Of a stretch of 64,000 bases of DNA, positions 25,333 through 33,914 are shown one piece after another (positions within the stretch are counted from its first letter, which is position 1; each line of letters starts with the position of its first letter). Both the position numbers and the translations under genes were made by a program. The notes under the pieces are model-generated. The model was not told the DNA's origin. It searched no databases and saw only the letters and a list, made by a program, of their open reading frames with translations. Source of the DNA: DATLGB01 sp963740765 (GTDB lineage: Bacteria; Actinomycetota; Thermoleophilia; Solirubrobacterales; Solirubrobacteraceae); NCBI GenBank assembly GCA_963740765.1, contig CAVUFN010000007.1:1-64000 (forward strand). The letters are read 5' to 3'.

Positions 25333-25372
25333 ATGTGGGCGCGCGCCGACGAGGGTTGGCGCGGGTCCACAT
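25333..25372. repeat. 40-base dyad/hairpin (18-bp stem, 4-nt loop)
   Basis: Bases 25333-25350 pair with 25355-25372 (16 of 18 positions Watson-Crick or G-U), with outer arms ATGTGG/CCACAT and inner CGCGCC/GGCGCG. A TTGACA (-35-like) overlaps the left edge at 25328-25333. There is no T-tract. It may terminate the upstream gene or act in the leader of the secreted repeat protein. Confidence 0.6.
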
Positions 25373-25387
25373 ACTGAGAGGAAGCCG

Positions 25388-26689
25388 ATGAGCGCTCGGA
25401 TGGCTGGTTTGCTGGTTGCCCTGTTGATGCTGGTCGTCCCCGCCGCCTCGGAGGCGCGGGCCACCCCTGATTCCGTCGGCCATGTGCTACGCACGGCTGA
25501 TCCGGATCCCGAAGGGCCGGCCGGTGACGCCACCTGCACGGACAACGTCGACAACGATCAGGACGGCCTCACCGACGACGCGGACATCGACTGCCAGTTC
25601 CCGCCCGAAGGTCCTCCCGGTGACTACAGCTGCGGCAACGGCAGCGACGACGACAACGATGGGCTGGTCGACCAGCAGGACCCGGACTGCCAGACGCCCG
25701 AGGGGCCGTACGGCGATCCCACCTGCTACGACGGCATCGACAACGACGGGAACAGCTACACCGACGGCGACGACCCCAACTGCTACGCGCCGCCCGAGCA
25801 GGAGGGCCCGCCCGGTGACGGCAGCTGCAGCGACGCGATCGACAACGATCACGACGGCAACACCGATCAGCAGGACTCGGACTGCCAGTCGTTCGAGGGC
25901 CCGGTCGGCGACGGGACCTGCTACGACGGCATCGACAACGACGGCGACGGGTCGACCGACTCCGACGACATCGACTGCCAGCCCTCGGGTGGCATCGAAG
26001 GACCGCCCGGCGATTACACCTGCAGCGACGGCACCGACAACGACTACGACGGCGTCTACGACCAGCAGGACCCGGACTGCCAGTCGCCCGAGGGACCGTA
26101 CGGTGACCCCACCTGCTCCGACGGGATCGACAACGACGGCGACAGCCAGTACGACAGTGCCGATCCCGAGTGCTATCCGCCACCGCCGGGGCCGAAGTGC
26201 TTCGGGTTGACGCCGACGATCACCGGTGGCGGCGTGGTCAACGGCACCAGCGGTGACGACGTGATCCTCACCGGCCCCGGCGCCGACACGATCGACGGCA
26301 AGGGCGGCAACGACGTGATCTGCTCCAAGGGGGCCGACGACACCGTCAACGGCGGGGCCGGCGACGACCGCATCGATGGTGGCGGCGGCAACGACAAGGT
26401 CCGGGGTGGCACCGGCGACGACCGCGTCAACGGCACCGGCGGCAACGACGACCTCGGCGGCCAGGGCGGCAACGACCGCGTCCAGGGCGGCGCGGGCGAC
26501 GACGCCGTCCAGGGCGGCGCCGGTGACGATGTCGTCCGCGGCGACGCGGGGCGCGACCACGTCAACGGCGGCGACGGCGCGGACCAGCTCGGCGGCGGCG
26601 CCGACGGGCCGGACGCCTGCTCGGGCGGCACGGGCACCGACACGCTGCTAGGCGGCCACGGCTGCGAGACGGTCAACGGGGTGCCGTGA
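25388..26689 (+). CDS. Secreted calcium-binding protein: seven TSP3-like repeats plus RTX-type nonapeptide repeats
   Basis: A 433-residue protein with a signal peptide (about 1-23, MSARMAGLLVALLMLVVPAAS). Residues about 40-268 hold seven units of roughly 30 residues, each of the form EGPxGDxxCxDxxDNDxDGxxDxxDxDCQ. The Asp-rich loop and Cys pair per unit resemble thrombospondin type 3 calcium repeats. Residues about 285-425 hold hemolysin-type GGxGxDxxx repeats (for example GGAGDDRIDGGGGNDKV), which fold as a calcium-bound beta-roll. No catalytic domain or sorting signal is seen. A GAGAGGAAG Shine-Dalgarno precedes ATG 25388. It is highly acidic and presumably folds outside the cell. An FAD oxidase gene starts four bases later. 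Confidence 0.88.
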   Translation: MSARMAGLLVALLMLVVPAASEARATPDSVGHVLRTADPDPEGPAGDATCTDNVDNDQDGLTDDADIDCQFPPEGPPGDYSCGNGSDDDNDGLVDQQDPDCQTPEGPYGDPTCYDGIDNDGNSYTDGDDPNCYAPPEQEGPPGDGSCSDAIDNDHDGNTDQQDSDCQSFEGPVGDGTCYDGIDNDGDGSTDSDDIDCQPSGGIEGPPGDYTCSDGTDNDYDGVYDQQDPDCQSPEGPYGDPTCSDGIDNDGDSQYDSADPECYPPPPGPKCFGLTPTITGGGVVNGTSGDDVILTGPGADTIDGKGGNDVICSKGADDTVNGGAGDDRIDGGGGNDKVRGGTGDDRVNGTGGNDDLGGQGGNDRVQGGAGDDAVQGGAGDDVVRGDAGRDHVNGGDGADQLGGGADGPDACSGGTGTDTLLGGHGCETVNGVP

Positions 26690-26693
26690 GCCG

Positions 26694-28001
26694 TTGACAG
26701 CACATGACACGCGGGTCGCGGCCGTCGCTGTGCAGGTGCGCGCGGCGCGCGGACGGGTTCACGTGCACAAGGGCGGTGTCCACCACTTCGTGCCGCGGCC
26801 GGGCGACGGGCGCTTCGCCGGGGACGCCGTCGACGTTTCCGCGCTGCGCGAGGTGCTGGCGGTGGACGTCGCCGCGCGCACCTGCACGGCCGAGCCGGGC
26901 GCGACGTTCGCCGAGGTCGTCCGCCGCACGCTGCGCGACGGGCTGCTGCCCAAGGTCGTCCCGGAGCTGCAGGGCATCACGCTCGGCGGCGCGGTGGCGG
27001 GCTGCTCCGTCGAGTCGATGTCGTTCCGCTACGGCGGCTTCCACGACACCTGCCTGTCCTACGAGGTCGTCGACGGGACCGGCGCGCGGAGGGAGCTTGC
27101 GCGCGGCGACGAGCGCTTCGAGATGATGCACGGGTCCTACGGGACGCTGGCGATCCTCACGCGGCTGACCTTCGAACTGGTCGAGGCGCAGCCGTTCGTG
27201 GAGCTGACCTACTCCCGGCACCGCTCGTTCGCGACGTTCGACGCAGACCTGCACGAGCGCTGCGCGACGGGCGACCACGACTTCGTCGACGGGATCGTCC
27301 ACGGCCCCGACCACCTCGTCCTGGTCCTGGGGCGCTTCGCGGCCACCGTCCCCGAGCGGCCGTCGGACTACGGGCCCGCGGGCGGCGTCTTCTACCGCAG
27401 CACCGCGCACCGCGAGCGCGACTGGCTGACGACGTTCGACTACTGCTTCCGCTACGACGCCGACTGCCACTGGCTGTCGCGCACCGCCCCGCCACTCGAG
27501 TGGCGACCGGTGCGGCGCGCGCTGGGCCGCTGGTTCCTCGGCTCGGAGAACCTGATCCGCCGCTCCGGTCAGCTCGGACCGCTCATCGGCCGGGTCCAGA
27601 AACGCCCCGACGTCGTCGTCGACGTCTTCATCCCGGCGCGGCGGCTGGGCGAGTTCTGGGACTGGTACGTGGACGTCTTCGACTACTGGCCGCTGTGGAT
27701 CGTCCCCTACCGCGTCGAGACGCCGTACCCGTGGATCGACCCCGCCCACGGCGCCGGCCTCGCGAACGAGCTGATGATCGATTGTGCGGTCTACGGGAAG
27801 CGCAACAACGGCACCGAGGACCTGTCGGCGCTGCTGGAGCAGAAGACCTACGAGCTCGGCGGCATCAAGACGCTGATCTCCGAGAACCACCACACCCGCG
27901 AGCAGTTCTGGTCGGTCTACAACCGCCCGGCGTGGGAGGCCGCCAAGGCCGACCTCGACCCGTCCGGCCGCTTCTCAGACCTCTACGAGAAGTTCCACTG
28001 A
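26694..28001 (+). CDS. FAD-binding oxidoreductase, DHCR24-like
   Basis: A 435-residue FAD-linked (VAO/PCMH-type) protein. The FAD-binding half contains RPGDGRFAGDAVDVSALREVL, ARTCTAEPGATFAEVV and LPKVVPELQGITLGGAVAGCSVESMSFRYGGFHDTCL, closely in the style of delta(24)-sterol reductase (DHCR24) homologues. The C-terminal half includes FWDWYVDVFDYWPLWIVPYR and HTREQFWSVYNRPAWEAAK. It likely acts on a lipid or isoprenoid substrate, but the actual one is unknown. The start is TTG 26694, four bases after the repeat-protein stop, so it is probably translated from the same message. Confidence 0.85.
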   Translation: MTAHDTRVAAVAVQVRAARGRVHVHKGGVHHFVPRPGDGRFAGDAVDVSALREVLAVDVAARTCTAEPGATFAEVVRRTLRDGLLPKVVPELQGITLGGAVAGCSVESMSFRYGGFHDTCLSYEVVDGTGARRELARGDERFEMMHGSYGTLAILTRLTFELVEAQPFVELTYSRHRSFATFDADLHERCATGDHDFVDGIVHGPDHLVLVLGRFAATVPERPSDYGPAGGVFYRSTAHRERDWLTTFDYCFRYDADCHWLSRTAPPLEWRPVRRALGRWFLGSENLIRRSGQLGPLIGRVQKRPDVVVDVFIPARRLGEFWDWYVDVFDYWPLWIVPYRVETPYPWIDPAHGAGLANELMIDCAVYGKRNNGTEDLSALLEQKTYELGGIKTLISENHHTREQFWSVYNRPAWEAAKADLDPSGRFSDLYEKFH

Positions 28002-28027
28002 CGCAAGCGTGTCGCCTAACCCTTGCG
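28002..28027. terminator. Small hairpin between convergent genes
   Basis: CGCAAG (28002-28007) pairs with CTTGCG (28022-28027) across a 14-base loop containing GTGTCGC. It lies between the FAD oxidase stop and the LigD-polymerase end and could serve both strands. No U-tract is present, so termination is only suggested. Confidence 0.35.
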
Positions 28028-29008
28028 GGCGCGGGAGGGCGCGACGCGGGGCGGCTCGTCGGGCTGCTTCGGGTAGACGGGCGGCCACGGCGCGTCGAGC
28101 AGGCCGCCCTTGCGGTCGGCGCGGTGCATCTCCAGCAGCGGCTCGAGCGACTGCGGCGCGTCGTTGATCGTCGCCCACGGGTCGTCGCGGCCGGCGACCG
28201 CCCGGACGGTGAGCTCGTCGGGGTGGATCGCGTCGAGCTCGTCCCAGGCGATCGGCGCCGACACCTGCGCCTCCGGCCGCGCGCGCACCGACCAGGCGCC
28301 GAACACCGTCTTGTGGGGCGCATTCTGGTTGAAGTCGACGAAGACGCGCTCGCCGCGCTCCTCCTTCCACCAGGCGGCCGTGATCACCTCGGGCAGGCGC
28401 CGCTCGAGCTCGCGCGCGGCGGCGACGGCGGCGAAGCGCACCGCGTAGGAGTCCCAGCGCGGCTCGAGGCGGACGTAGACGTGCAACCCGCGGTTGCCCG
28501 TCGTCTTCGCGTACGCGACGATCCCGAGCTCGTCCAGCAGCGCCTTGGTCGCGCGGGCGGCGATGCGGACGTCGTCGAAGTCCGTGCCGGGTGACGGGTC
28601 GAGGTCCAGGCGCAGCTCGTCGCAGTGGTCGGGGTCCGCGGCCAGCATCGGCCACACGTGGAAGCCCAGGCAGGCCTGGTTGACCGCCCAGGCGACGTGC
28701 GCCACGTCGGCGATCACGAGCGCGCGCGACGGCGTCCCGTTGACGGTCTGCACCGTCGTCGTCTCCAGCCACTCCGGCGCGTTCTCCGGGATGCGCTTCT
28801 GGAAGAAGTTCGGGCCACCGACGCCGCGCGGGAAGCGCTGCAGCAGCACCGGCCGCCCGCCCATCGTGCGCATCAGCGGCGCCTCCACCGACGCGTAGTA
28901 CTCGATCAGCTCGAGCTTGGTGATGTGGTCGAAGAGCAGCTTGTCCGGGCTCGTGACCCGGACCTCGCGACCCGCGAGCGCGACCGTCGTCTCCTCGCCG
29001 TCAGCCAC
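28016..29008 (-). CDS. LigD-type DNA polymerase/primase domain protein (stand-alone)
   Basis: A 330-residue archaeo-eukaryotic primase-fold polymerase equivalent to the polymerase domain of bacterial LigD. Signatures: VTSPDKLLFDHITKLELIEYY at the N-terminus, GGPNFFQKRIPENAPEW, the catalytic DLDPSPGTDF with the metal-binding Asp pair, KTTGNRGLHVYV (SxH-like motif region) and FVDFNQNAPHKT. It adds nucleotides during non-homologous end joining or gap repair. There is no ligase or nuclease domain and no Ku gene in the window. The start overlaps the end of the upstream hydrolase by eight bases, so it is expressed from a shared leftward transcript. Confidence 0.9.
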   Translation of the reverse strand: MADGEETTVALAGREVRVTSPDKLLFDHITKLELIEYYASVEAPLMRTMGGRPVLLQRFPRGVGGPNFFQKRIPENAPEWLETTTVQTVNGTPSRALVIADVAHVAWAVNQACLGFHVWPMLAADPDHCDELRLDLDPSPGTDFDDVRIAARATKALLDELGIVAYAKTTGNRGLHVYVRLEPRWDSYAVRFAAVAAARELERRLPEVITAAWWKEERGERVFVDFNQNAPHKTVFGAWSVRARPEAQVSAPIAWDELDAIHPDELTVRAVAGRDDPWATINDAPQSLEPLLEMHRADRKGGLLDAPWPPVYPKQPDEPPRVAPSRARKG

Positions 29009-31181
29009 CCGCCGGAGCGTAGTCGCGGCACGGCTCGCCGCGCAGGCCGGGGCACGGCGGCAGCGGCGTCGGGACGTCGACCCCCGAGACCTCGGGCAGG
29101 ACCAGCTTGGATCCCTTGCGGCGGATCGTCACCTTCGGGTTCGACTTCGGGCTCGTGCGGAACGCCCAGATCGGCTGGTCCCCGTCGGGAGCGCTGATGA
29201 TCACCCGGATTCGCGAGCCCTTGCGGTAGGCGTGGCCCTGGTAGTACAGCGGGATCGTCACCGACGTGTACCCCTTGCGCTTGAGCGGCGCGACGTCGCG
29301 CTTGCGCAGGCTGAGGACCGGGGCGAGCGGCCTGCTCTTGGCCTTGTCGAGCTTGCGCTCGTTCGCGCGCAGCCAGCCGCCTTGCACGAAGGTCTCCTTG
29401 TCGTCGGGACGCACCTCGGTGACGGTGGCCTGCAGGTCGACGTTGCGCGTCGGCGCCTTGATCCAGGCGCGCACGTAGCCGGCGCCGAGGATCGTCGTGT
29501 TCGCGGCCAGCGGCTCCGACACGTACGAGGCGGCGCTGCCGGCGGGCGGCTGCTCCCACTGGTAGGGCGGCGTCGCGGTCCACAAACCGTTGTCGCCCGC
29601 CCCGGTGTTCCCCTCGAAGTTGGTCGCCTTGCGCGCCTTCGGGTTCCACGTGAACGAATCGCGGCCCTTGCTCCCGAACGCGATCGTGCGCGCGACCGCA
29701 GGGACCGGCCAGCTGTCGAAGGAGTGCTCGAAGCCGGGCGCGGGCTGGCCGGGCTCGGCGCCCGCGCCGTTGTCGAACAGGACGCGGATCGGCTGCTGGC
29801 GCTCGAACGCGGCCAGCGCGTCCGCGTAGACCGGCTGCTGCTGGAACGGGTCGGCCGGGAAGGTGACGCCGGAGATGCCCATCGCCTCCTGGTAGATGAC
29901 CGGCGCGGCGGCGCGATACAAGGCCGCGTTCATCGCCGGCGCCTGTTTCGCGACGTAGAGCTGGAGGAAGTCGTACCAGCGGTTGAACGTCTCCGGCGCG
30001 AGCGAGTCCACGTGCGTCCCGTTGGTGAAGGTCACGTACTTGTGCTCGGTGCCGGTCAGGTTCGCGGCGAGCGTCGGGCAGTGGCCGCCCGTCTGCTCGT
30101 CCGTCCACTGGCAGGCCATGAACGTCGGCACCTTGATCTTGTCGACGAAGGTGATCGGCGACAGCGGGTCGGCGACCTTCGCCTTGTAGTGGTTGTTTCG
30201 CTTGACCTTCTTCAGCAGGTCGACCGCGTTGGCGTGCATGGTCTGGTTGGCCTTGCACGTCTCGTCGCCCTCGGCGATGCGCTTGGACGCCCACGCCTGC
30301 CCGGCGTCCTCGCCCGCGGGCAGCGCGTCATGGACGCGCTCCTTGGCCCAGTTGAGCGCGAAGCCCGTGTTGAGGATGCCGCCCGGGTAGAGCGTCGTCT
30401 GCACCTGGTCGAGAACGCTGAGCGGCGAGATCGCGGCGAGGCTCGGCGGCTGGGTGGCAGCGGTGAACAGCTGGCTGATGCCGCCGTAGGAGATGCCCAT
30501 CATCCCGACCTTGCCGTTGGCGACCCACGGCTGGCGGGCGATCGTCTCGATCACGTCGTAGCCGTCGAGGCTCTGCAGCGGCTCGAAGAAGTCGAACGCG
30601 CCGCCACTGCATCCCGTCCCGCGCATGTTGACGTTGACGACGTTGAAGCCCATCAGGTTGGCGAGGATGGCGATGCCCGACTGTGGCCCGTCGGGGTCGG
30701 CGTAGCCGTAGCCGGCGTACTCGATCAGCGTCGGCTTCGGCGAGTTGTCGGGAAGCTGCGGGACGTCGACGGGCGCGACGCTCGCGACGTTCGACGGCGG
30801 CCGCACGAAGATGGAGAGCTTGGTGCCGTCGCGCGTGGTCAGGTAGCCGTAGCCCTGCGGCGCGATGTCCTGGTCGTAGACGTCGGTGCTCGGCGGCGTG
30901 CCCCGGTCGCTCATGACCGTCAGCGGCTTCGAGGCGTCCGCGCCGGACTTGAGGACGTAGCCGTCACCGGGCCTGACCTTGCGGTACAGGACCCCGCCGA
31001 GCGCGGTGGCCTTCCGCTTCTTGACGACCTTGCCCGCGCCGTTGGTCAGGGTCGTCTGCGCCCCGGGCTGGAGGCCGGTGGCGTAGACCTGCCGGGCGCT
31101 CCCGTGAGCGTCCAGTTCGGCGGCGCTCGCCGGGGCGGCGAGCGCGAGCATGGCGATGACGGCAGACCCGAAGCGGCGCAT
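29001..31181 (-). CDS. Secreted CocE/NonD-type alpha/beta hydrolase (X-Pro dipeptidyl-peptidase family), first copy
   Basis: A 726-residue protein with a signal peptide (about 1-20, MRRFGSAVIAMLALAAPASA). The alpha/beta-hydrolase domain has nucleophile elbow GISYGG (Ser231), preceded by VVNVNMRGTGCSGGAFDFFEP. The His region is likely FTNGTHVDSLAPETF. The C-terminal jelly-roll domain (about 520-726) matches PepX_C: EPLAANTTILGAGYVRAWIKA and GSRIRVIISAPDGDQP. Relatives cleave X-Pro dipeptides, cocaine or other esters outside the cell. The substrate is unknown. It overlaps LigD-pol by eight bases and lies eight bases after the Ig-like protein gene. Confidence 0.88.
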   Translation of the reverse strand: MRRFGSAVIAMLALAAPASAAELDAHGSARQVYATGLQPGAQTTLTNGAGKVVKKRKATALGGVLYRKVRPGDGYVLKSGADASKPLTVMSDRGTPPSTDVYDQDIAPQGYGYLTTRDGTKLSIFVRPPSNVASVAPVDVPQLPDNSPKPTLIEYAGYGYADPDGPQSGIAILANLMGFNVVNVNMRGTGCSGGAFDFFEPLQSLDGYDVIETIARQPWVANGKVGMMGISYGGISQLFTAATQPPSLAAISPLSVLDQVQTTLYPGGILNTGFALNWAKERVHDALPAGEDAGQAWASKRIAEGDETCKANQTMHANAVDLLKKVKRNNHYKAKVADPLSPITFVDKIKVPTFMACQWTDEQTGGHCPTLAANLTGTEHKYVTFTNGTHVDSLAPETFNRWYDFLQLYVAKQAPAMNAALYRAAAPVIYQEAMGISGVTFPADPFQQQPVYADALAAFERQQPIRVLFDNGAGAEPGQPAPGFEHSFDSWPVPAVARTIAFGSKGRDSFTWNPKARKATNFEGNTGAGDNGLWTATPPYQWEQPPAGSAASYVSEPLAANTTILGAGYVRAWIKAPTRNVDLQATVTEVRPDDKETFVQGGWLRANERKLDKAKSRPLAPVLSLRKRDVAPLKRKGYTSVTIPLYYQGHAYRKGSRIRVIISAPDGDQPIWAFRTSPKSNPKVTIRRKGSKLVLPEVSGVDVPTPLPPCPGLRGEPCRDYAPAGG

Positions 31182-31188
31182 CCCTCGA

Positions 31189-32229
31189 TTATGAGGAAAC
31201 GCCGCGGCCGGTGAGCCGCACCTCCGGGCCGGTTCCGTTGATGGTCACCGTGGCCTGCGCCTGACCGGGCGCGGTCGGCGCGAACCGCACGAGCAGGTAC
31301 CGCGCCTGCCGCGGCTTCACGCGGAACGCGGTCGGCCCCACGATCGAGTAGGCGGGTGAGCCGGTCAGGACCGCGGAGGCCAGGACGGGCGGGGTGCCGG
31401 GCTTGGCGTGGTTGGCGACCTTGATCCGCCGGTACACCGAGCGGCCGACCTTCACCCGGCCGAACGCTCCGCCGACCAGATGGGCGTTGAGCTCGCCGGC
31501 GGCAGCGCCGGTGCCCGCGACCGTGATCTTGCCGGCGTCCTCGCTGTCCTCCTGTCCGATGTCGTCGAGCGCGTAGATCGTCACGGCGTACTGGCGCGCG
31601 GACGAGGTCGGGTTCGCGGGCGCGGTGAACACGCCCTCGTAGTGACTCGTGCCGTCGCCGAGCATCTCGACGGACACGTCGTAGCCGCCCGGGCCCGTGA
31701 TCCGCGCGAAGACCTCGCTGACGTCGCGGTTGTCCGTCGCGATCGCGCCGATGGCCACGTCGCCGCCGCCGCTGGGCAGGTTGCGCGGATCGATGGTTGA
31801 GTTCGAGACCCACGGGAACGGATCCATCTGCGGCTCCGCCGCGACGCTGACCTCGCCGGCGAAGCCCGCCTCGGAGTAGTTCTCCGCGGCGTCCGCTGCG
31901 AACACGTTGATCGTGTAGCTGCGCTCCTCCTCGGTCGGGTTGCCCGGGATGTCGACGGTCCCCCGGTACGTCGAGCCGGTCGTGCGCGCGAGCGCGTAGG
32001 TGGCGTAGCTGCCGTCCGACCCGTTGACCTCGACGTAGGCCTGGGCGACGCCGACGTCGTCGGTCACCGTGGCGGTCACCGTCACCGTCCCGCCCTCCTT
32101 GGGCAGGGACGACGGCGTCACGGACGCGCTGGTGACCACCGGCGGGTCCTCGTCGGCGGCCTTCGCGGCCGTGACGGGGGCGAGCATTCCGAGCGCGAGC
32201 AGCACGACAACCGCGAGGACCCGAGTCAT
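31189..32229 (-). CDS. Secreted Ig-like domain protein
   Basis: A 346-residue protein with a signal peptide (about 1-24, MTRVLAVVVLLALGMLAPVTAAKA). Two Ig-like beta-sandwich repeats follow (about 28-130 and 135-240). Each has the pattern SLPKEGGTVTVTATVTDDVGVAQAYVEV / NLPSGGGDVAIGAIATDNRDVSEVFARI and ends with YTINVFAADAAEN or YAVTIYALDDIGQ. A third domain (about 255-346) resembles an ASH/HYDIN-type or choice-of-anchor domain (RVKPRQARYLLVRFAPTAPGQAQATVTI). No catalytic residues are evident, so it is presumably a structural or binding surface protein. It lies just upstream of the CocE hydrolase in the same orientation. Confidence 0.75.
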   Translation of the reverse strand: MTRVLAVVVLLALGMLAPVTAAKAADEDPPVVTSASVTPSSLPKEGGTVTVTATVTDDVGVAQAYVEVNGSDGSYATYALARTTGSTYRGTVDIPGNPTEEERSYTINVFAADAAENYSEAGFAGEVSVAAEPQMDPFPWVSNSTIDPRNLPSGGGDVAIGAIATDNRDVSEVFARITGPGGYDVSVEMLGDGTSHYEGVFTAPANPTSSARQYAVTIYALDDIGQEDSEDAGKITVAGTGAAAGELNAHLVGGAFGRVKVGRSVYRRIKVANHAKPGTPPVLASAVLTGSPAYSIVGPTAFRVKPRQARYLLVRFAPTAPGQAQATVTINGTGPEVRLTGRGVSS

Positions 32230-32275
32230 GGGCCGACGCTAACGTGCTTCCCTTCGGTAAGTCAAGCCCAGCGGA

Positions 32276-32857
32276 TCAGTACGGGTCCTTGGCGGTGCGA
32301 TCGTCCGACAGCGAATCCCGGCTGCGCAGCGTCATCGCCTCGATCGCGTCCGCGAGATGGATGCGGTCGATGTTGTAGTCGCCGCGCTCGACCCGCAGCT
32401 TGTGGGCCTCGAGCAGCACCTCCGCGTGGGTGAACCCGTGGGGCGGCTCGAACCGGTAGGACGCCAGCTCGATCAGCAGCCCGAGCGGGTCGGTGAAGTA
32501 GATCGAGTCCATGAACCCGCGGTCCTTGACCCCGCTGTGGTGGATGCCCCGCTCGTCCAGGCGCTCGACCGCCTGCGCGAAGGTCGCCTGGCTGATGCCG
32601 AAGGCGATGTGGTGCACGCACCCCGGGTCCATCGGCGTCCGGTCCGGCGTCCCCTGGCGCTCCTCGTTGGTGAAGATCGTGATCAGCCGCCCGTCGCCCG
32701 GGTCGAAGTACAGGTGGCTCTCGGCCTGGTTGTCGAGGTTGGGCTGCTCGAAGACGAACGGCATCCCGAGCACGCCCTCCCAGAAGTCGATCGACGTCTG
32801 CCGACCGGCACCCGTCAGCGTGATGTGGTGAACGCCCTGGCTCTGCAGCTTGCGCAT
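32276..32857 (-). CDS. VOC (glyoxalase/extradiol dioxygenase-like) family protein
   Basis: A 193-residue protein with two beta-alpha-beta-beta-beta modules of the vicinal oxygen chelate fold. First module: GVHHITLTGAGRQTSIDFWEGVLGMPF, with His at the metal site. Second module: GCVHHIAFGISQATFAQAVERLDERGIHHSG, then SIYFTDPLGLLIELASY with the C-terminal Glu ligand. The ligand pattern fits a mononuclear metal enzyme such as ring-cleaving dioxygenases of the LinE/FosA superfamily. The substrate is not predictable. It lies 13 bases downstream of the DHH phosphoesterase gene in the same direction. Confidence 0.85.
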   Translation of the reverse strand: MRKLQSQGVHHITLTGAGRQTSIDFWEGVLGMPFVFEQPNLDNQAESHLYFDPGDGRLITIFTNEERQGTPDRTPMDPGCVHHIAFGISQATFAQAVERLDERGIHHSGVKDRGFMDSIYFTDPLGLLIELASYRFEPPHGFTHAEVLLEAHKLRVERGDYNIDRIHLADAIEAMTLRSRDSLSDDRTAKDPY

Positions 32858-32870
32858 CGCCGGGCGAAGC

Positions 32871-33848
32871 TTACGCCGCGGCGGGCTCGCGCTCCCCGGC
32901 GTTGATGCGCGCGACGACCTCGGCCAGGGCCTCCTCGGCGCGATCGTTGTCGATCTGGCAGGTGCCGGCCGCCTCGTGGCCGCCGCCGCCGTACTCGAGC
33001 ATCAGGGCGCCGATGTCGAAGGTCGAGCTGCGGTCGACGATCGAGCGGCCGACGGCGAGCACCGTGTTCTGCTGGCGCAGGCCCCACAGGACGTGGACGG
33101 AGACCGTCGCCTGCGGGAACCGGGCGTAGAGCATGAAGCGGTTCGTCGGGTGGATGACCTCCTCGTCGCGCAGGTCGAGGACCACGACCCGGCCGTCGAG
33201 GGTGGAGCAGCGGTCGATCTGCTCCGCGGCGGCGCCGGCGTGCTCGCGGTAGAGCTCGACGCGCTCGGCCACGTCGGGGTGCTCGAGGATCTCGTCGATG
33301 CTGTGGTCGAGACACAGGTCGATCAGCTGCATCATCAGCTCGTAGTTGGAGATGCGGAAGTCGCGGAAGCGGCCGAGGCCGGTGCGCGGATCCATCAGGA
33401 AGCTCAGCAGGATCCAGCCCTGGGGATCGAGGATCTCCTCCGGCTCGAACTTCGCCGCGTCCGCCTTGTCGACGGCCTCCATCATCTCGTCGCTGACGCG
33501 GGGGAAGCGCTCCGCGCCGCCGAAGTAGTCGTAGACCACGCGGGCGGCCGAGTCCGCGTGGCGGTCCGCCACGCGATTGCCGGCGGCGTCCGTGACCCGC
33601 AGGTCCTCCGAGCTGTGATGGTCGAAGGACATCGCCACCTCCTGCGAGTACGGCAGGTTGGTGGTCACGTCGTCGGCGGTCAGCTCGACCTTGCCGTCCT
33701 GGACGTCCTTCGGGTGGACGAACAGGATCGACTCGAGCACGCCGAGCTCCTTGAGCAGAGCGGCGCAGACCAGGCCGTCGAAATCACTGCGCGTGACGAG
33801 GCGATAGGTCCGCTCGGTGGACAGAACGGGCACAGTGGACATACACAT
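32871..33848 (-). CDS. DHH family phosphoesterase
   Basis: A protein of about 325 residues of the DHH/DHHA1 superfamily. Metal motifs in order are RSDFDGLVCAALL (D-x-D), MSFDHHSSED (the DHH signature), DKADAAKF, and the C-terminal DHHA1 substrate-binding GGGGHEAAGTCQI. Relatives include NrnA oligoribonucleases and exopolyphosphatases, so it probably cleaves small phosphodiesters or polyphosphate. The start is uncertain: ATG 33848, ATG 33842 or a longer form from ATG 33860 are in frame, and none has a clear Shine-Dalgarno. It is divergent from the second CocE-type gene. Confidence 0.87.
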   Translation of the reverse strand: MCMSTVPVLSTERTYRLVTRSDFDGLVCAALLKELGVLESILFVHPKDVQDGKVELTADDVTTNLPYSQEVAMSFDHHSSEDLRVTDAAGNRVADRHADSAARVVYDYFGGAERFPRVSDEMMEAVDKADAAKFEPEEILDPQGWILLSFLMDPRTGLGRFRDFRISNYELMMQLIDLCLDHSIDEILEHPDVAERVELYREHAGAAAEQIDRCSTLDGRVVVLDLRDEEVIHPTNRFMLYARFPQATVSVHVLWGLRQQNTVLAVGRSIVDRSSTFDIGALMLEYGGGGHEAAGTCQIDNDRAEEALAEVVARINAGEREPAAA

Positions 33849-33914
33849 GCAGTCGGCCATTCCGGAGCGGGACTTGACCCGCAAGTTCCTCTGAACGCCT
33901 GCGTTTGGACGATC

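Noticed and set aside
25415..26180. Period-like DNA repetition in the 25.4-26.2 kb gene considered as CRISPR or satellite
   Set aside because: The repetition is at protein level (30-residue Asp/Cys units in frame). Unit DNA sequences differ and no spacer structure exists.
33849..33914. Possible tRNA gene between the DHH and CocE genes
   Set aside because: Only a T-arm-like hairpin is present. No anticodon arm, D arm or matching acceptor stem could be found on either strand.
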